Of a stretch of 64,000 nt of DNA, positions 1-11,219 are shown in pieces (position 1 is the stretch's first letter; the number at the start of each line of letters is the position of its first letter). The notes under the pieces are model-generated. The model searched no databases and was not told the origin of the DNA. It worked only from the letters and a program-made list of their open reading frames with translations. Source of the stretch: Taxawa tesnikishii (nom. ined.) (taxonomy: Eukaryota; Ascomycota; Dothideomycetes; Dothideales); NCBI GenBank assembly GCA_030247885.1, contig JAPDRO010000022.1:186001-250000 (forward strand), in the 5' to 3' direction. The translations under genes and the position numbers were made by a program.

Positions 1-1396
1 GTCAGAGCGGCTGGTCACTCGATTACTAGTCTATGGCACGTTCTCAAACATGCGACTCGCACGTAAAACTATCTATACAGATGCAGGAGTGGAACAGCAA
101 GTGGTAAGAGGTGGGCAGGTTTTGTAAGAGGAGAGATGTTCGCTGACCAACCCATGCCGCGGATCCGATAGTCCTGGTCCCATGAGGGGCTTCAAGCATC
201 CTAGACGTACAGCAAAGATGCTACCCAGATGCAAAGTGCTTTCCGGCATATGTTGTGGTCGTTTTTGGGTCCGGCAATCTGCATTTGTATTTCTTTGCCC
301 CACTGGGACTCGGGGGCCTTAGGTGTTCCTCGCTTGATGCGTTCTCAAAGTAATTCCGTAATTTGCGACAAGCAACCATCCAAATGCGGAGACGAGGAAA
401 AGAAACGTAGCAGTTCTGGCGAAAAATGGGAGAAGTGAGCGCTTTGTTGGCCGCTAGCCCATCCGGCCGTGATATCGATCGGTTATATAGAATTCTCACA
501 GGCGGCCTACGGGTTGTGGGGTTGCCTGTGTGAATGCGAGCAACATTCTGCCAAAGAAGTATACTGACTGTCGGAAAGAATAGTGTGCGGTGCTTACTGG
601 CCGCTATGATTAGCGGGCTGTAGGGGTTTGATGTATAGGAGTTCTCGGAAATACTCAGATAATGGTGGTTCGAACATCTATACCAATGCGAAGTTGAAGG
701 AGTAGAGGTGTGATCCAGGCAAGGGATTTAGGTTCGTTAATGGTGGTAAGGGTAAAGGTACAAGACAGGTGTAGCTTTTGAGAGAGAACCTGTCATATGT
801 GTGCTATGTGTGCGTGCGGACAACCTCGGCCAGTGATTGGTTGATTGGCATCGGCATCCCACTTGGAGTGAATACATGCATCACCGAGCCGCAACCCCTC
901 CCTGTGTTAACAAATAACTATACAATACTGTGTCTACTGCTTGAACTCCAGAATACTTCGCAGTAGTCCCATCTTCGAAACCTCTAGACTGTCAAGCACA
1001 CTATAGCCACCGGATCCATCTCGAAAGCACTCAAAACCGCATTCGCCACTCCACAAGACAAAGGAGCTTCGTCATAGATCGATTAGGACAGGACACGAAA
1101 CACAACACAACCGGAACAGGAACAGCATCGCCGCCATTCGCATCGCCGTCACTCGCATCGCCTCCATTCATCAAGTATATCGCGCAACACCAAGCCTTAT
1201 CGCCTCAGAAGAACTCGTCTACCGACTAAACTCAAGGAGAGCTCCCCGCCAGCTTTCCTTACCTTCTTCCTCCTTCTTGGGGACTTTCTAGGCTTCGTCA
1301 AAGCACCTTTAAACACGCTTTGATCCCCGTGATCATAGCGAGGTGCACTTGCCGAAGCGCCAGGAAAGTCTTCCCTGGTGCAACACCGTCTAGCCT
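1..1396. other. intergenic region and probable 5' leader
   Basis: No convincing protein-coding frame is seen. The last 400 bases before the ATG at 1397 are pyrimidine-rich and A-rich, as expected for a promoter and 5' untranslated leader of the ankyrin/RCC1/BTB gene. A short imperfect direct repeat of CGCATCGCC-type units lies at about 1138-1170. The open frames here are short and have no family resemblance that I recognise. Confidence 0.5.
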
Positions 1397-4300
1397 ATGA
1401 GCAGCTATCTCTGGAAATATTATCTTCAAGATGATGTCGACCGATTTCGACATCTGCTGGAAACAGCAACTTATAATTTAAAGACGCCAGGACAAAAAGC
1501 CGGAGGCGGGCCACAGAATATCGGAAGTGGCGCAATAGTGGGAAGCCCGGGTGCACTGAGTACTTCTCCTACCCTTACTACCAAGAGTGGTCGCAAGAGC
1601 TCGGGATGGGGTCAGGCTGGAACACCACAAGGTGGACCTAGCACAGTCACTCTGACAAGAGCAGACATAAACTGGCGCGACGGGAACGGCCTGACCATAC
1701 TGCACCATGCGGCCTCTTCCACATCGGAGAATGCGGTCGACTTTGCGCAAGCGCTGATCGACCATCCCCTGACGGATCTCTATCTGCAAGACCAAGAGAA
1801 CGGCTGGACTGCGCTTCACAGAGCGTTCTATTTTGGGAACGTTACCATCGCGCGTACGATACTAGAGCGTGATGCGGAAGACGCGCTGTCCGGACAAGGA
1901 GGAGCGCACCATGCTGTTGGTTTGATCAAGATCAAGGATAAAGAAGGCCACGGTCCGCTTGACTTGTATTCAGCCACTATCAAGGACAGGACACTACGAC
2001 CGGACGTGGAAGGGCACAGGCGTTCTGGTTCAGACGCAGGAAGCGTGGACGAGCGTCATCCTGGCGATTATGACGAGGACGACGAGGACGGCCGGTGGAG
2101 ATCCCACATAGAAACTGCTGATATCTCGGGAGATGAGGTGCTCACTTTTGGAAGCAACAGGAATAACACTCTCGGATTTGGCAACGAAGATGATCGGCAG
2201 TTTCCCGAGCGTGTCAAGCTACGACGGCCTGACCATCTGCTCCAGCGCTTCTATCGGGAGCATCAAATGCAACACGAGAAGACCTGGGCACCGTTTGATC
2301 CTTCGGTGTCAGAACACTCTCGCCCAAGCAGGATTCCGAAGTTGCCGGTCGAGTCCATGCCATGGACGGCCAAAAGCAGGCCGCTCGTCATTCAAGATGT
2401 GCACATGTCAAAGCTCCATACAGCTGTTCTTACAACGGATCCCGAATCCAACCTTTACATGTGCGGCCATGGACCAGGCGGCCGTCTTGGAACCGGTGAC
2501 GAGAGGACTCGCTTCAACCTTGTCTGTATCGAAGGTGGTGCTTTAGCTGGAAAGAAGATCGCGACTGTTGCTCTTGGCCAGAACCACTCGCTGGCCCTCT
2601 CAGACGAAGGAGAGATATTCTCGTGGGGTAACAACGGTTATGGACAACTCGGCTACACGTTGCCGAACGCATCGCTCAAGGACGAGGATCCTGTCCAGAC
2701 TCTTCCGGTCCAGATCTTCGGCCCACTCAAGAGGGAGTTGGTCATTGGCGTGGCAGCTTCACGGATACATTCCGTAGCGCATACCTCTTCGTCCATCTAT
2801 ACGTTTGGCAAGAATGAGGGGCAGCTTGGTATCATGGATTCAGACGCCCGCTCATTGGATATGCAGATCGTTCCTCGTAAGGTCGCAGCATCACGCTTCC
2901 AATACCCTATTCAGTCTGTGTCTGCAATTGACAAAGCCACCATCTGCCTTTTGGAGAATCATGATGTCTGGGTGTTCGCAAACTACGGCTACGTCAAAGT
3001 GCAGTTTCCGCTTGACGGCTTCTCCAACTACTTCTTGAAGCAGAGCTTCTTCGTCACGAAGTACGATAACACGGCCAATCATATCTCCAAAATTACCTCA
3101 GGCGGCGACACCATCTGCGCTTTGTCTAGCAGTGGAGAGGTTTACACTCTCTCCGTCTCACAGCACGCCGGTCAGAGTACCTCATCCACGACTAATCCAG
3201 CCAAGATTCGTGACGCAATCTCACAGCCTCACCGCATCTGGTCACTGAAGAAGAACAACATGGCAGCAAGAGACGTTGGCGTTGACGCAGACGGCTCCAT
3301 TATCCTCACCACTGAAGAGGGCAGCGTATGGAAGCGCTCCAGACGAGCAAAAATAAAGGACGCAAGCGCATCAGGTGGTGACTATAAGCCTAAAGACTAT
3401 AAGTTTTCGCGTATCTCCGGCTTGACTCGTGTCATCGCAGTGCGAGCATCAGCCTACGGTGCCTATGCGGCGGTGCGAAGGGACTGCAACGTTACCAAAA
3501 CGCAGGTCGTGGTCGAAGATCAGACTCTCTGGCAAGACATCTTCCCATTGCTCTGTTTCAACGACCTTAGAGACGCAGAAGAGGTGCCAGACAGCGAGAG
3601 CGAAGAACCTGAACTGCGCTTCTGGCAAGGTCGCAAAAGCCGGACGAGCTTGCGCTTCTCAAGAGGCACCTTCTGGAGTCAAAGGACGTCGAAAAGGACC
3701 TGGAAAAGCACCTTCGGCAGGATGCCGCTGACGACTTTGCTGACTATGATGTTGTCCTTGGCACAACCGTTTCAGAAATTCGCATACCGGTGCATCATTT
3801 CGTTCTCGCTGGCCGCAGCCGTGTGCTGCGGCAAGGCTTCCACGAGCTGCGTCAAGGGGGCAACATGTGGCCTGAACTCTTCGCTGTCCCTGATCTCTTC
3901 GTTTGCGAGAGAGGCCCGCAAGGCAAGCCTTTACTCATGTTCCAGGGTATTGACATCCTGGCCTTGGTGAACTTTGTGCTCTACTGTTACACGGATAATG
4001 TTGTCGATTACTGGCATTACACTCGACGATCTCCGCAAAATGCCTTCCGTTACCGCCAAATACGGACAGAGCTGATGAAAATTGCCAGCAAGCTCGATCT
4101 ACACCATTTGGAACCCGCGGTCCGACAGATGATCGAAACTACTCATGCGCTTAACATGGATCTTGATGTTGCCGTTAAGGATCCTTCGTTCTTCGAGAAC
4201 GGCGACATCCGGGTGCAGCTTGCTGATCAGGACATACTTGTGCATCGTGCGTTGATCTGTCAGAGATGCCCTTTCTTCGAGGGTCTCTTCATGGGCCGCG

Positions 4301-6484
4301 CCGGAGGCCGCTGGCTGGAGGAACGTATTGGGCAGTTGAGTGATGCATCAGAAGCTGTTGCGGTCGACCTGAAGCATATCGAAAGCAGGATCTTCCGGAT
4401 GGTGCTGCGGTACATCTATGCCGATACCGGAGAGGAGCTCTTCGATGGCATCGTCAGTACGGATCTCGATGAATTCCTGGACGTGGTTATGGAGGTCATG
4501 AGCGTTGCCAACGAGTTGATGCTGGATCGGCTGTCGCAGGTTTGTCAGAAAGTTGTTGGCCGATATGTGAACGTCCGCAATGTCTGTGGCCTGCTTAATG
4601 CTATTGCACCTAGCTCGGTCACGGAGTTCAAGGACGCCGCACTAGAGTATCTGTGTCTCAGTTTGGAGGCTATGCTTCAGGGAGGGTGAGTCCGCATCTA
4701 CCGTTCTTACCTGTGTGATGAATCACTAACAATCAAACAGTCTGCTGGACGAACTTGACGACGATCTCCTGCTCGAACTCGACAATGTTGTCCGAGACAA
4801 TCAACTCGCTTACATGCCATTTGCGAAGAGCGGACGTGCTGAAGCCCTGCTTCACGAGAGACATCCAGAGCTAGCGGCACTCATCGACCGTGACAGACAG
4901 GCGAAGATCGACTCTATTCTGCTCCACACGAAGTATCATGACCCTGATATATGGGCAGCCGGTTCGTTCAAGGCTTACAGCTTGGATGATGATCAAGCAC
5001 CTTCCCCGACGCAGCTCAAAGCACGTAGGAAATCATCGAAAGAGGGTCAGAGCGGCCTTCTCCGTCCTATGCTCAAGGGCAAAGACTCGGCTAGAAATAT
5101 TGCGGACCTGGATTCAGATGGCTCCGAGCTGGGCAAGTCTCTGCCACGTGACAGAGTCCAAATCCACGAGGTCGCAGTCGGCACACCGCCAGCAGATGTG
5201 TGGTACGATTCCAACGGCAAGCAGCTCGCTCAAGACGACCGCACTCCCGGCACTGCCAAGGGCACACCTAGGTTGGAGGCTAAGAGTCCTGCTCTCGCGC
5301 CTTCGGCGAGTCCATCGTTAGGACCTTCGGCTGCGCCATGGGCATCAGCGACTCCTTCACCAGGCGCCAAGCTAGGCATGAAGGACATCATGGCACAAGC
5401 GTCGTCAAGCCGTGTTTCGAACCTGTCCCTCGGTCTCGCAGCAACGCACTCTTCCTCCCCCGATACATCGGCTGCTGGCCCCTTCGGCTCTAAGCTTTCC
5501 CAAAAGGAGCGCAAGAAGATGCAACAGGCACAGCAAGCGGCTCTGGAAACGACGTCGACACCACCGAAGAGCGACTCGGAAAAACCGTCTTCGCCTTGGC
5601 AGATTGCGTCTGCAACCAAGGTCCCGTCTCTGAAGGATGTCATCGATGGTGGCAATCAGACTTCTACCAGCCCCAAACCACCAGTCGCTCGCACGACCAC
5701 GACGCCACAGCTCACTATGCGCCAGACCATCGCGAACGCCAAGCCTGCAGCGGCCTCAAAGAGCATCGGGCCAGGCGCACAGCTCCCGGCGCAACAACAA
5801 CGCTCCGTCTCCGGTCCCGCAGCGCAAGCCAAACCCGACCGGACGCCGACCAAGCCCGCCGCATCACCCTCCGCGTCTTCGCGTCCCACGCCATCTCCAC
5901 ACCAACCCACACCCACCCCACGCAAGCCTTCGGGCCTGGCCGCAGCACTTGCGCCCGTGCAGCCGCCGGACCTCAGTTCATCGTCCGCCTTCCCATCCAT
6001 CCAATCGATCCGCCACCAGCCCCGTCCCGTCGAACCGAGCCTGCAGCTGTCCATGGCCGACATTCTCGCGCAGCAGCAGGCGGAGAAAGACATCATCCAA
6101 GAAGCGAAGGCGGCGAGGAGTCTGCAAGATATCCAGGCGGAGCAGGAGTTTATGGAGTGGTGGGACAAGGAAGCCGCGAGGATGCGAGAGGAGGAGGAGT
6201 TGATGAGGAATGGAAGGGGTGCTGGTGGGGAGAGTAGGGGACGGAGGGGGAAGAGGGGTGGAAAGGGTGCGGGTCCTAAGGCTGGTGGTCCCAAGGTCAC
6301 TAACGCTAGCGATGCTGCCAACACCGTTAATTCTGCTGGTGGTAGGGGTGCTGTTGCTGGAGGTAGAGGCAGAGGAGGCAGTGCGAGAGGCGGCGGTGGG
6401 CAGAGGGGTGGACGTGGCGGTGCCGTGCCGGTTGGAGGTGCAGAGAGGGGAAGGGAAGAGTTGCGTGATTGGATGGTTGTATGA
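1397..6484 (+). CDS. IBTK-like ankyrin/RCC1/double-BTB protein
   Basis: Large adaptor-type protein of about 1677 residues, related to human IBTK and its fungal counterparts. By family knowledge these act as substrate adaptors for Cul3 ubiquitin ligases. Domain order: N-terminal LWKYYLQDDV helix, ankyrin repeats (about 95-190), RCC1 propeller repeats (about 245-600, e.g. MCGHGPGGRLGTGD and SWGNNGYGQLG), a first BTB domain beginning DYDVVLGTTVSEIRIPVH (about 785), a second BTB domain with the DILVHRALICQRCPFFEGL motif (about 955), then a Pro/Ser/Ala-rich tail with a helical MADILAQQQAEKDI segment and RGG-like repeats. One intron at 4686-4740 (GTGAGT donor, CACTAAC branch, AACAG acceptor) restores frame exactly. 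The frame slips by one base at the four-A run 3635-3638: both flanks are conserved family sequence and no splice pair fits, so a missing base (natural or assembly error) is likely. The 3' end converges on the Iks1 gene. Confidence 0.9.
4686..4740 (+). other. intron in the IBTK-like gene
   Basis: 55-nt intron with donor GTGAGT, branch-like CACTAAC and acceptor CAAACAG. It joins the second BTB region to the low-complexity tail in frame. Confidence 0.85.
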
Positions 6485-6837
6485 TTATGCCCTGAAGGCG
6501 TTGGATCCCCATTTGGATGTGATGCAGGGTGGGATATCTCTCAGACTTTCTCGGTTCTTGGGTGATACCAATATATAGGGGTTAGACTGTATTTTTTCTG
6601 TATATTGACGACAGCTCGCTGCTGTTTTGTTTAACAGCACCAGTTCAAACTGGTCCTTGAAGGGGAAGATAACGGAAGAACCCGTGAAAGAGCACATTTG
6701 TTCGTTTCATCTACGATCGTTGTCGTACCTACGCAGAGAACACCGTTACACACAAACCCACCCCACACTTATCTCTCTCTCTCTCTACGGGAAGCCCACG
6801 CCGGTCGCTAGAACGCAGCAAAATCCCAACCCCTCCA
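6485..6837. other. convergent 3' intergenic region
   Basis: Spacer between the convergent IBTK-like and Iks1-like genes. It holds a TCTC-rich stretch at about 6768-6785 and no supported gene. Confidence 0.5.
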
Positions 6838-9013
6838 TTAAAGCCCACTCTGCCAAACCAACACTTTTCCTGCACAGAGCCTATCCCATCTCTGCGCCGC
6901 AAAAACAACCGCCAAGTGCGCACCGAACAGCATCAACGAGCCCATCATTCCCAGATCCAGGAGTCCCAGATCCAGCACCGCGGTACATAGCAGCGGGTAG
7001 AAGAACCACGGACTAGCCGCATAAGGCGTACAGGGATAACTCAACGTGACGACCTTCGTCACAAATAACGCCGCCTTGAGGGACAGAGCCGGCATGGGAT
7101 GGTACAGTATCTCACGGAGGCTCTGGTGAAGGCGGTTGCGGACGGGTGGAGGCGGTGGTGGGAGCAGACGCGGTGGATGCAGCGGTGCTTCTCCGCGCAT
7201 GCCTGGCGACTTGGGTACTTGTGGAGGTAGGGGAGCTCGTTGACCTTCCGAGTCCGGAGCACGACGCTCGATTCCAGTGCCGGATTGTCCGGCCGAGGCA
7301 GCGGTCGGCTGCGCTTCACGGGACTCAGCGCCCTCTCCGCATCCGCGTCTCCGGATGTGTGGCGACGGAGCTGCGAGAGGCCGGGTCGGACGTCTGGATT
7401 ACGCGCGCCCGTGGGCTTCGGGGCCGGAGAATCGACGGCCGAGATGCGCGACCGGCGGTCGTCAAGTCCAGCAGCTGGACCGGTCTTGTAGTCCTCCAGT
7501 CCGGCGCCGGCTCTGATGCCCTGGAGGATATCCTCAGTACTGGGCCGTTCCGCGGGGTCGAGGCTCAGCAGGCGCTTCAGGAATCTATACAGCTTCTCGG
7601 GCAGATCTGCACGAACTCTAGCGGCGTCGTCGAAGCCGGCCCAGGCCGTGATCTCGGCTCTGAGTTGGTCCAAGTCCTCGCTGTCCTCGTCGATGCCGTC
7701 GGCGTTGGCGTAGGGAGGCGTCCGAAGCACATGAAGTAAACGATCATGCCGAGCGAGAAGATATCTGATTTTGTGGAAAAGTTGCCGAAGACGCCGCGCG
7801 AGGCATCGAGGCGCAGGACCTCGGGCGCACAGTAGGAGATTGTGCCCGTTGCGCCCGTCGAGTTGCGGACCGAGGTTGTGGTTTGCACTTCTCCAAAGTC
7901 GGAGACGAGGACGCTGAGCTTTTGCCCGTCGTTGTGTAAGAGACAGTTCGAGGGCTTCAGGTCTCGGTGAATATAGCCGTTGGTGTGTAGGTGGTGGAGA
8001 CCAGATGTGATGTCCCGAAAGAAAGAGAAGATCTCTTCGAATTGCATTCGGCGGGGCCCGTTGAGGTTGTTGGCAACATCTGATTGCCCTCGAGACTTGC
8101 GCCGCATGCGCTCTTTCATGTCCTGTGGCGTCGTGGTCGATTTGAGGTCTCCGAGAACATGGTTGTGTAGATCCCCAGCATTGCAGTACTGTTGCAGGAT
8201 AAACACGCACGGCACGCTTGGACCAAAGTTGGTGATTTGCGCATCTTCGAGCCAGACATGGCGGTACGAGACTAGATTCTGATGATTGAGGCGCTGCAAC
8301 AATTGCACCTCGAGCAAAACCTTGGCGAGCCAGTCGTGATCGTTTCCGACGGGGATCCGCTTGCATGCAAAGTCCCCTAGGAGGACGCCGTCAAGCCGAT
8401 GCTCAACCAGCAACACGACGCCTCGGCCTCCGCGCCCGAGCTCACGCTTCTCTACGAAGAAGCTCTTGAAGTAACCCGGCAGGAAGCTGGACCCGCTGAT
8501 ACCGTGTTCGGCAGACTGCGGCGCAGGCGCACTGCCCATGAATTCTGCGCCAGTCGGCGGTGCAGAGCTGCTCGGACTTCGCGATCCCGTTGATAACGCT
8601 GGTTGCGGGAGTTGCTTCCTAGGCGACGACGGCCTTGACGAGTTTACAGATCCGGGTGTGCTGTGCGCCAGCATGCGGAAGTAGTCGGGATTGACAAATC
8701 CAGGTTCGGTGCCTGATGATGCAGCGTGTTCGTCTCCATCGAGGTGCGGTGAAGCATCGTGGAGCGGCCGGTGGCAGTATGGACAGTCGGTGAGCTCTAT
8801 GGTGTGTTGCGCGCTCGGGGGCGCTCGCAGAGAGAGTTGACGGGATTGCGAATCATAGACGACGACAGCGTTTCCATGGCGCCTGTGAAGACTGGCATAA
8901 GCGTGCTGTCCATTTTAGGGTAAAGTAACTATTGTACGAGGAAGCGGGGTGGAGCTGTTGGCGGCTTACAATACAACTTCGCGAGAGTCGTTGGAATATG
9001 GAACGAGGCTCAT
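6838..9013 (-). CDS. IKS1: Iks1-type serine/threonine protein kinase
   Basis: Protein kinase of about 696 residues resembling yeast Iks1. Exon 1 (9013-8970) encodes MSLVPYSNDSREVVL; an intron at 8969-8883 (GTAAGC ... CACAG) leads to exon 2. A CPYCHRPLHD zinc-ribbon-like motif comes first. The kinase domain follows: ELGRGGRGVVLLVEH glycine loop, FACKRI lysine, YIHRDLKPSNCLL catalytic loop, VSDFGE in place of DFG-x, SYCAPEVL activation-segment end. The C-terminus has two hydrophobic helices (about nt 6870-7080), so the kinase is probably membrane-tethered. Frame slips at two runs of three, 7713-7715 (GGG on the + strand, inside conserved FGRLPYANADG) and 7213-7215; each needs one more base to keep conserved sequence in frame. 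The substrate is unknown to me. Convergent with the IBTK-like gene. Confidence 0.85.
8883..8969 (-). other. intron in the Iks1-like kinase gene
   Basis: 87-nt intron chosen over a nearer acceptor because only the CTTCACAG acceptor keeps the VVLRHGNAVVVYDSQSRQ reading frame. Confidence 0.75.
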
Positions 9014-9749
9014 TTGCCGTTGCAGATATTCGTGAGGTTCTTCAGCCATGACTCTGGATTGGTAAAGGCACGAGGTCCAGCATATAGATTATGTTCATAG
9101 CTTGGCGGTGTTTCACGGGCGTGGAGTGTCGTTGCAATGGTTAATTCGATTAGGTAGCTCCAAGCAATGAAGCCTGTCCGGATCGATGTTCCGAGGGCAG
9201 TCACGAGCGGACAACTTCACTGGCACAAAGACGGAAACGTATATTTCGAGAACAGTGCTTGATTTCACGGGATTAGATTGTTCAAGATCACTAGTTATCT
9301 CAAGAGTGTCTCGTAGATACAACTAATCACTTCACGTGACCATGTTCACGCTTCGAACTGCACAACACTTTCCGCCTGTTACGAGCTACATGTACGTACG
9401 AGTGTGCAGCGCCTGTCGGTTGCGGTGGACTGCAGCATACCTCGCAGGGTCCATTTGAGGGCCGCCACTGTACCGGCCTAGCGCACAACGTGCTTAGGGA
9501 ATCCCGTGTAGCGTTGGGGGAGACAACTTGGCAGACCGACTCCTTCCCAAACATCGCTGTATATATGCGAAGCGGAACTGGCATCGTCGATGTAAACATA
9601 TGGCTGAACCGCGCGACGGTGAATTCGCTGGCCAGAGGGTTCGGCGGAGCACGACGGAATGGGATCTCGACAAGCGGTATAGCCGTTATCCGTGGTAATG
9701 TGTAGTATGGCCGAGTTTGCGACTGGTATATGTTCAAGATCTCGGAATC
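9014..9749. other. intergenic region
   Basis: Upstream of the Iks1-like gene and downstream of the Tfb3 gene. No protein-like frame or RNA gene is recognised. Confidence 0.5.
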
Positions 9750-10943
9750 TCAAAACGGGTCCACCATCTTCACATCTTTAGCGCCTGTACCAGCACTGAC
9801 TGCCGCCACAGTCCCTAGCATTTTGCCGAACTCAGGCCCTTGGGCAGCCTCATTCCTGGCGGTATCTTCATCGGCGACAAGAACGCCCAGTCCAGAAAAC
9901 GCCTCGCACAACGCGCGGGATTGGAATTCCTGAAGATCATAGCCGCCATTGGCGTAAGCGGAGTTTGTATTGAACTGATCGAGCCAGTCCCACTGGTACC
10001 GGTCTTGAAGAACGTAGTACTCAGGCCGGTCGAACGACAGGCCTCCGAACGGATCGTGCGGCTTCTCGGGACCCTTCTCTTGCTTCGCTTTCAAGCCCTT
10101 GATCACGAAGCCAGCGCTGCCATTTGTGGCGTCTGCCGGTGCCTGTAGTTGCCTCTGGCGCTCCATCGCGGATTTCTTGTCAAGCCGCTTTTTCAGCTGG
10201 ATGCGTTGGCTCTCTTGCATGATCTTCTCCGCATCCCCGGTGCCAGTAGCGATGCGGTTGAGGATGTCTTGTCTGCCTTCTGCCCTTGCTCTTCGTTCTT
10301 CTTCTTCCTCCCGACGTGCGGCTTCCCGCCTGAGGCGCGTTTGTTCTCTCTCCGCGGCTTGCAGGGCAGTGTAGTCTTGTTGTTCCTGGGAGGTGAGGGC
10401 AGCATTTGCAGCTATAGATTGAAAGTTCTGCTCGCGGTAGGCATCCAGCTTGCGCCTGCTCTCTGCAACGTCTATCCGGTTCACCAGGTTGAATGTAATG
10501 TCCTCGACGTCGTTCAAATAGTCGTTGTAGTCTTTCAACGTTTCGAAGTCTTCTTCACGTTTGTTGAATACCGCAGCGACCTCCTTCCTGATATCTACTT
10601 CACGCTCGACTTGCAAGTCCTCGAACGTCTGCTTCCTGAACCTGTTCTTCCTCAGCTGCTTGTTGCAGCCTGCAATGGGGCACTTGTTCGGTCCGTGAGA
10701 GAAAATCCGATCCACACATGACTCGCACATCTTATGGTAGCATTCTGGATTGACAAGAAACCGCATCGACGTGTTTAGATAGCGAGATGACTTGCACACT
10801 GGACATATGTCTGAAGGATCATTGTCAGTAAGTGATGGCTCTAACTGAAGACGCGAGAAGCCGCGATGGAGGTGCAGCTCACCATCTTGATCGCCAGACC
10901 GAGCTGCAGCAGGAGCTGCCTTGGACTGAGCGTGGCGAGACAT
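9750..10943 (-). CDS. TFB3: TFIIH core/CAK assembly subunit Tfb3 (MAT1)
   Basis: RING-finger subunit that bridges the CDK-activating kinase to core TFIIH in transcription initiation and nucleotide excision repair. About 373 residues after removing a 72-nt intron (10882-10811: GTGAGC donor, TTACTGACAA branch, CCTTCAG acceptor). That intron is a multiple of three without a stop, so the frame also reads through it; splicing is preferred because it gives DQDDICPVCKSSRYLN, the usual family spacing. The RING is C3HC4-type (CPVC, CYHKMCESC, CPIAGC). The conserved FRKQTFEDLQVEREVDIRK segment and a long coiled coil follow, and the C-terminal third is typical of MAT1. The start at 10943 (MSRHAQSK) is preferred over reading in from 11048, since the latter extension looks like promoter sequence. 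Divergent from URI. Confidence 0.93.
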   Translation of the reverse strand: MSRHAQSKAAPAAARSGDQDGELHLHRGFSRLQLEPSLTDNDPSDICPVCKSSRYLNTSMRFLVNPECYHKMCESCVDRIFSHGPNKCPIAGCNKQLRKNRFRKQTFEDLQVEREVDIRKEVAAVFNKREEDFETLKDYNDYLNDVEDITFNLVNRIDVAESRRKLDAYREQNFQSIAANAALTSQEQQDYTALQAAEREQTRLRREAARREEEEERRARAEGRQDILNRIATGTGDAEKIMQESQRIQLKKRLDKKSAMERQRQLQAPADATNGSAGFVIKGLKAKQEKGPEKPHDPFGGLSFDRPEYYVLQDRYQWDWLDQFNTNSAYANGGYDLQEFQSRALCEAFSGLGVLVADEDTARNEAAQGPEFGKMLGTVAAVSAGTGAKDVKMVDPF

Positions 10944-11219
10944 GCAGAGGTTGCTGACAAGATGGTGAGCTGCCGGGCGATGGAATGTTACAGGCAACTG
11001 TACGCCAGCGGCTAGAGTTACGCGACACGCGCGGCTCTGCTGGTTCACATTCGCTTGCGGAGCACTCTCGGACCGAGCCGCCCGTGGTTGCTTGGCAATC
11101 AGTCTTGAAGGTCGATCGCCTCAGCTTTCCATATCATTCTCTCAAAGTCTGCTGTTTTCAGAAGAAAACTCGGACGGATTGTAAAATCGCAGACCGGCCT
11201 GTCACACATCCTCTTCAAG
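10944..11219. promoter_or_regulatory. bidirectional promoter, Tfb3 / URI
   Basis: 276-bp region between the divergent start codons of two RNA polymerase II-linked genes. It must contain both promoters. I see no clear TATA box or named operator. Confidence 0.6.

Noticed and set aside
5230-6324. Long minus-strand and alternate-frame open readings opposite the tail of the IBTK-like gene
   Set aside because: They mirror GC-rich low-complexity codons of the real gene and have no splice, start or family support.
9327-9753. Overlapping minus-strand frames of about 90-136 codons between the Iks1 and Tfb3 genes
   Set aside because: No domain, no codon pattern and mutually overlapping; treated as intergenic.
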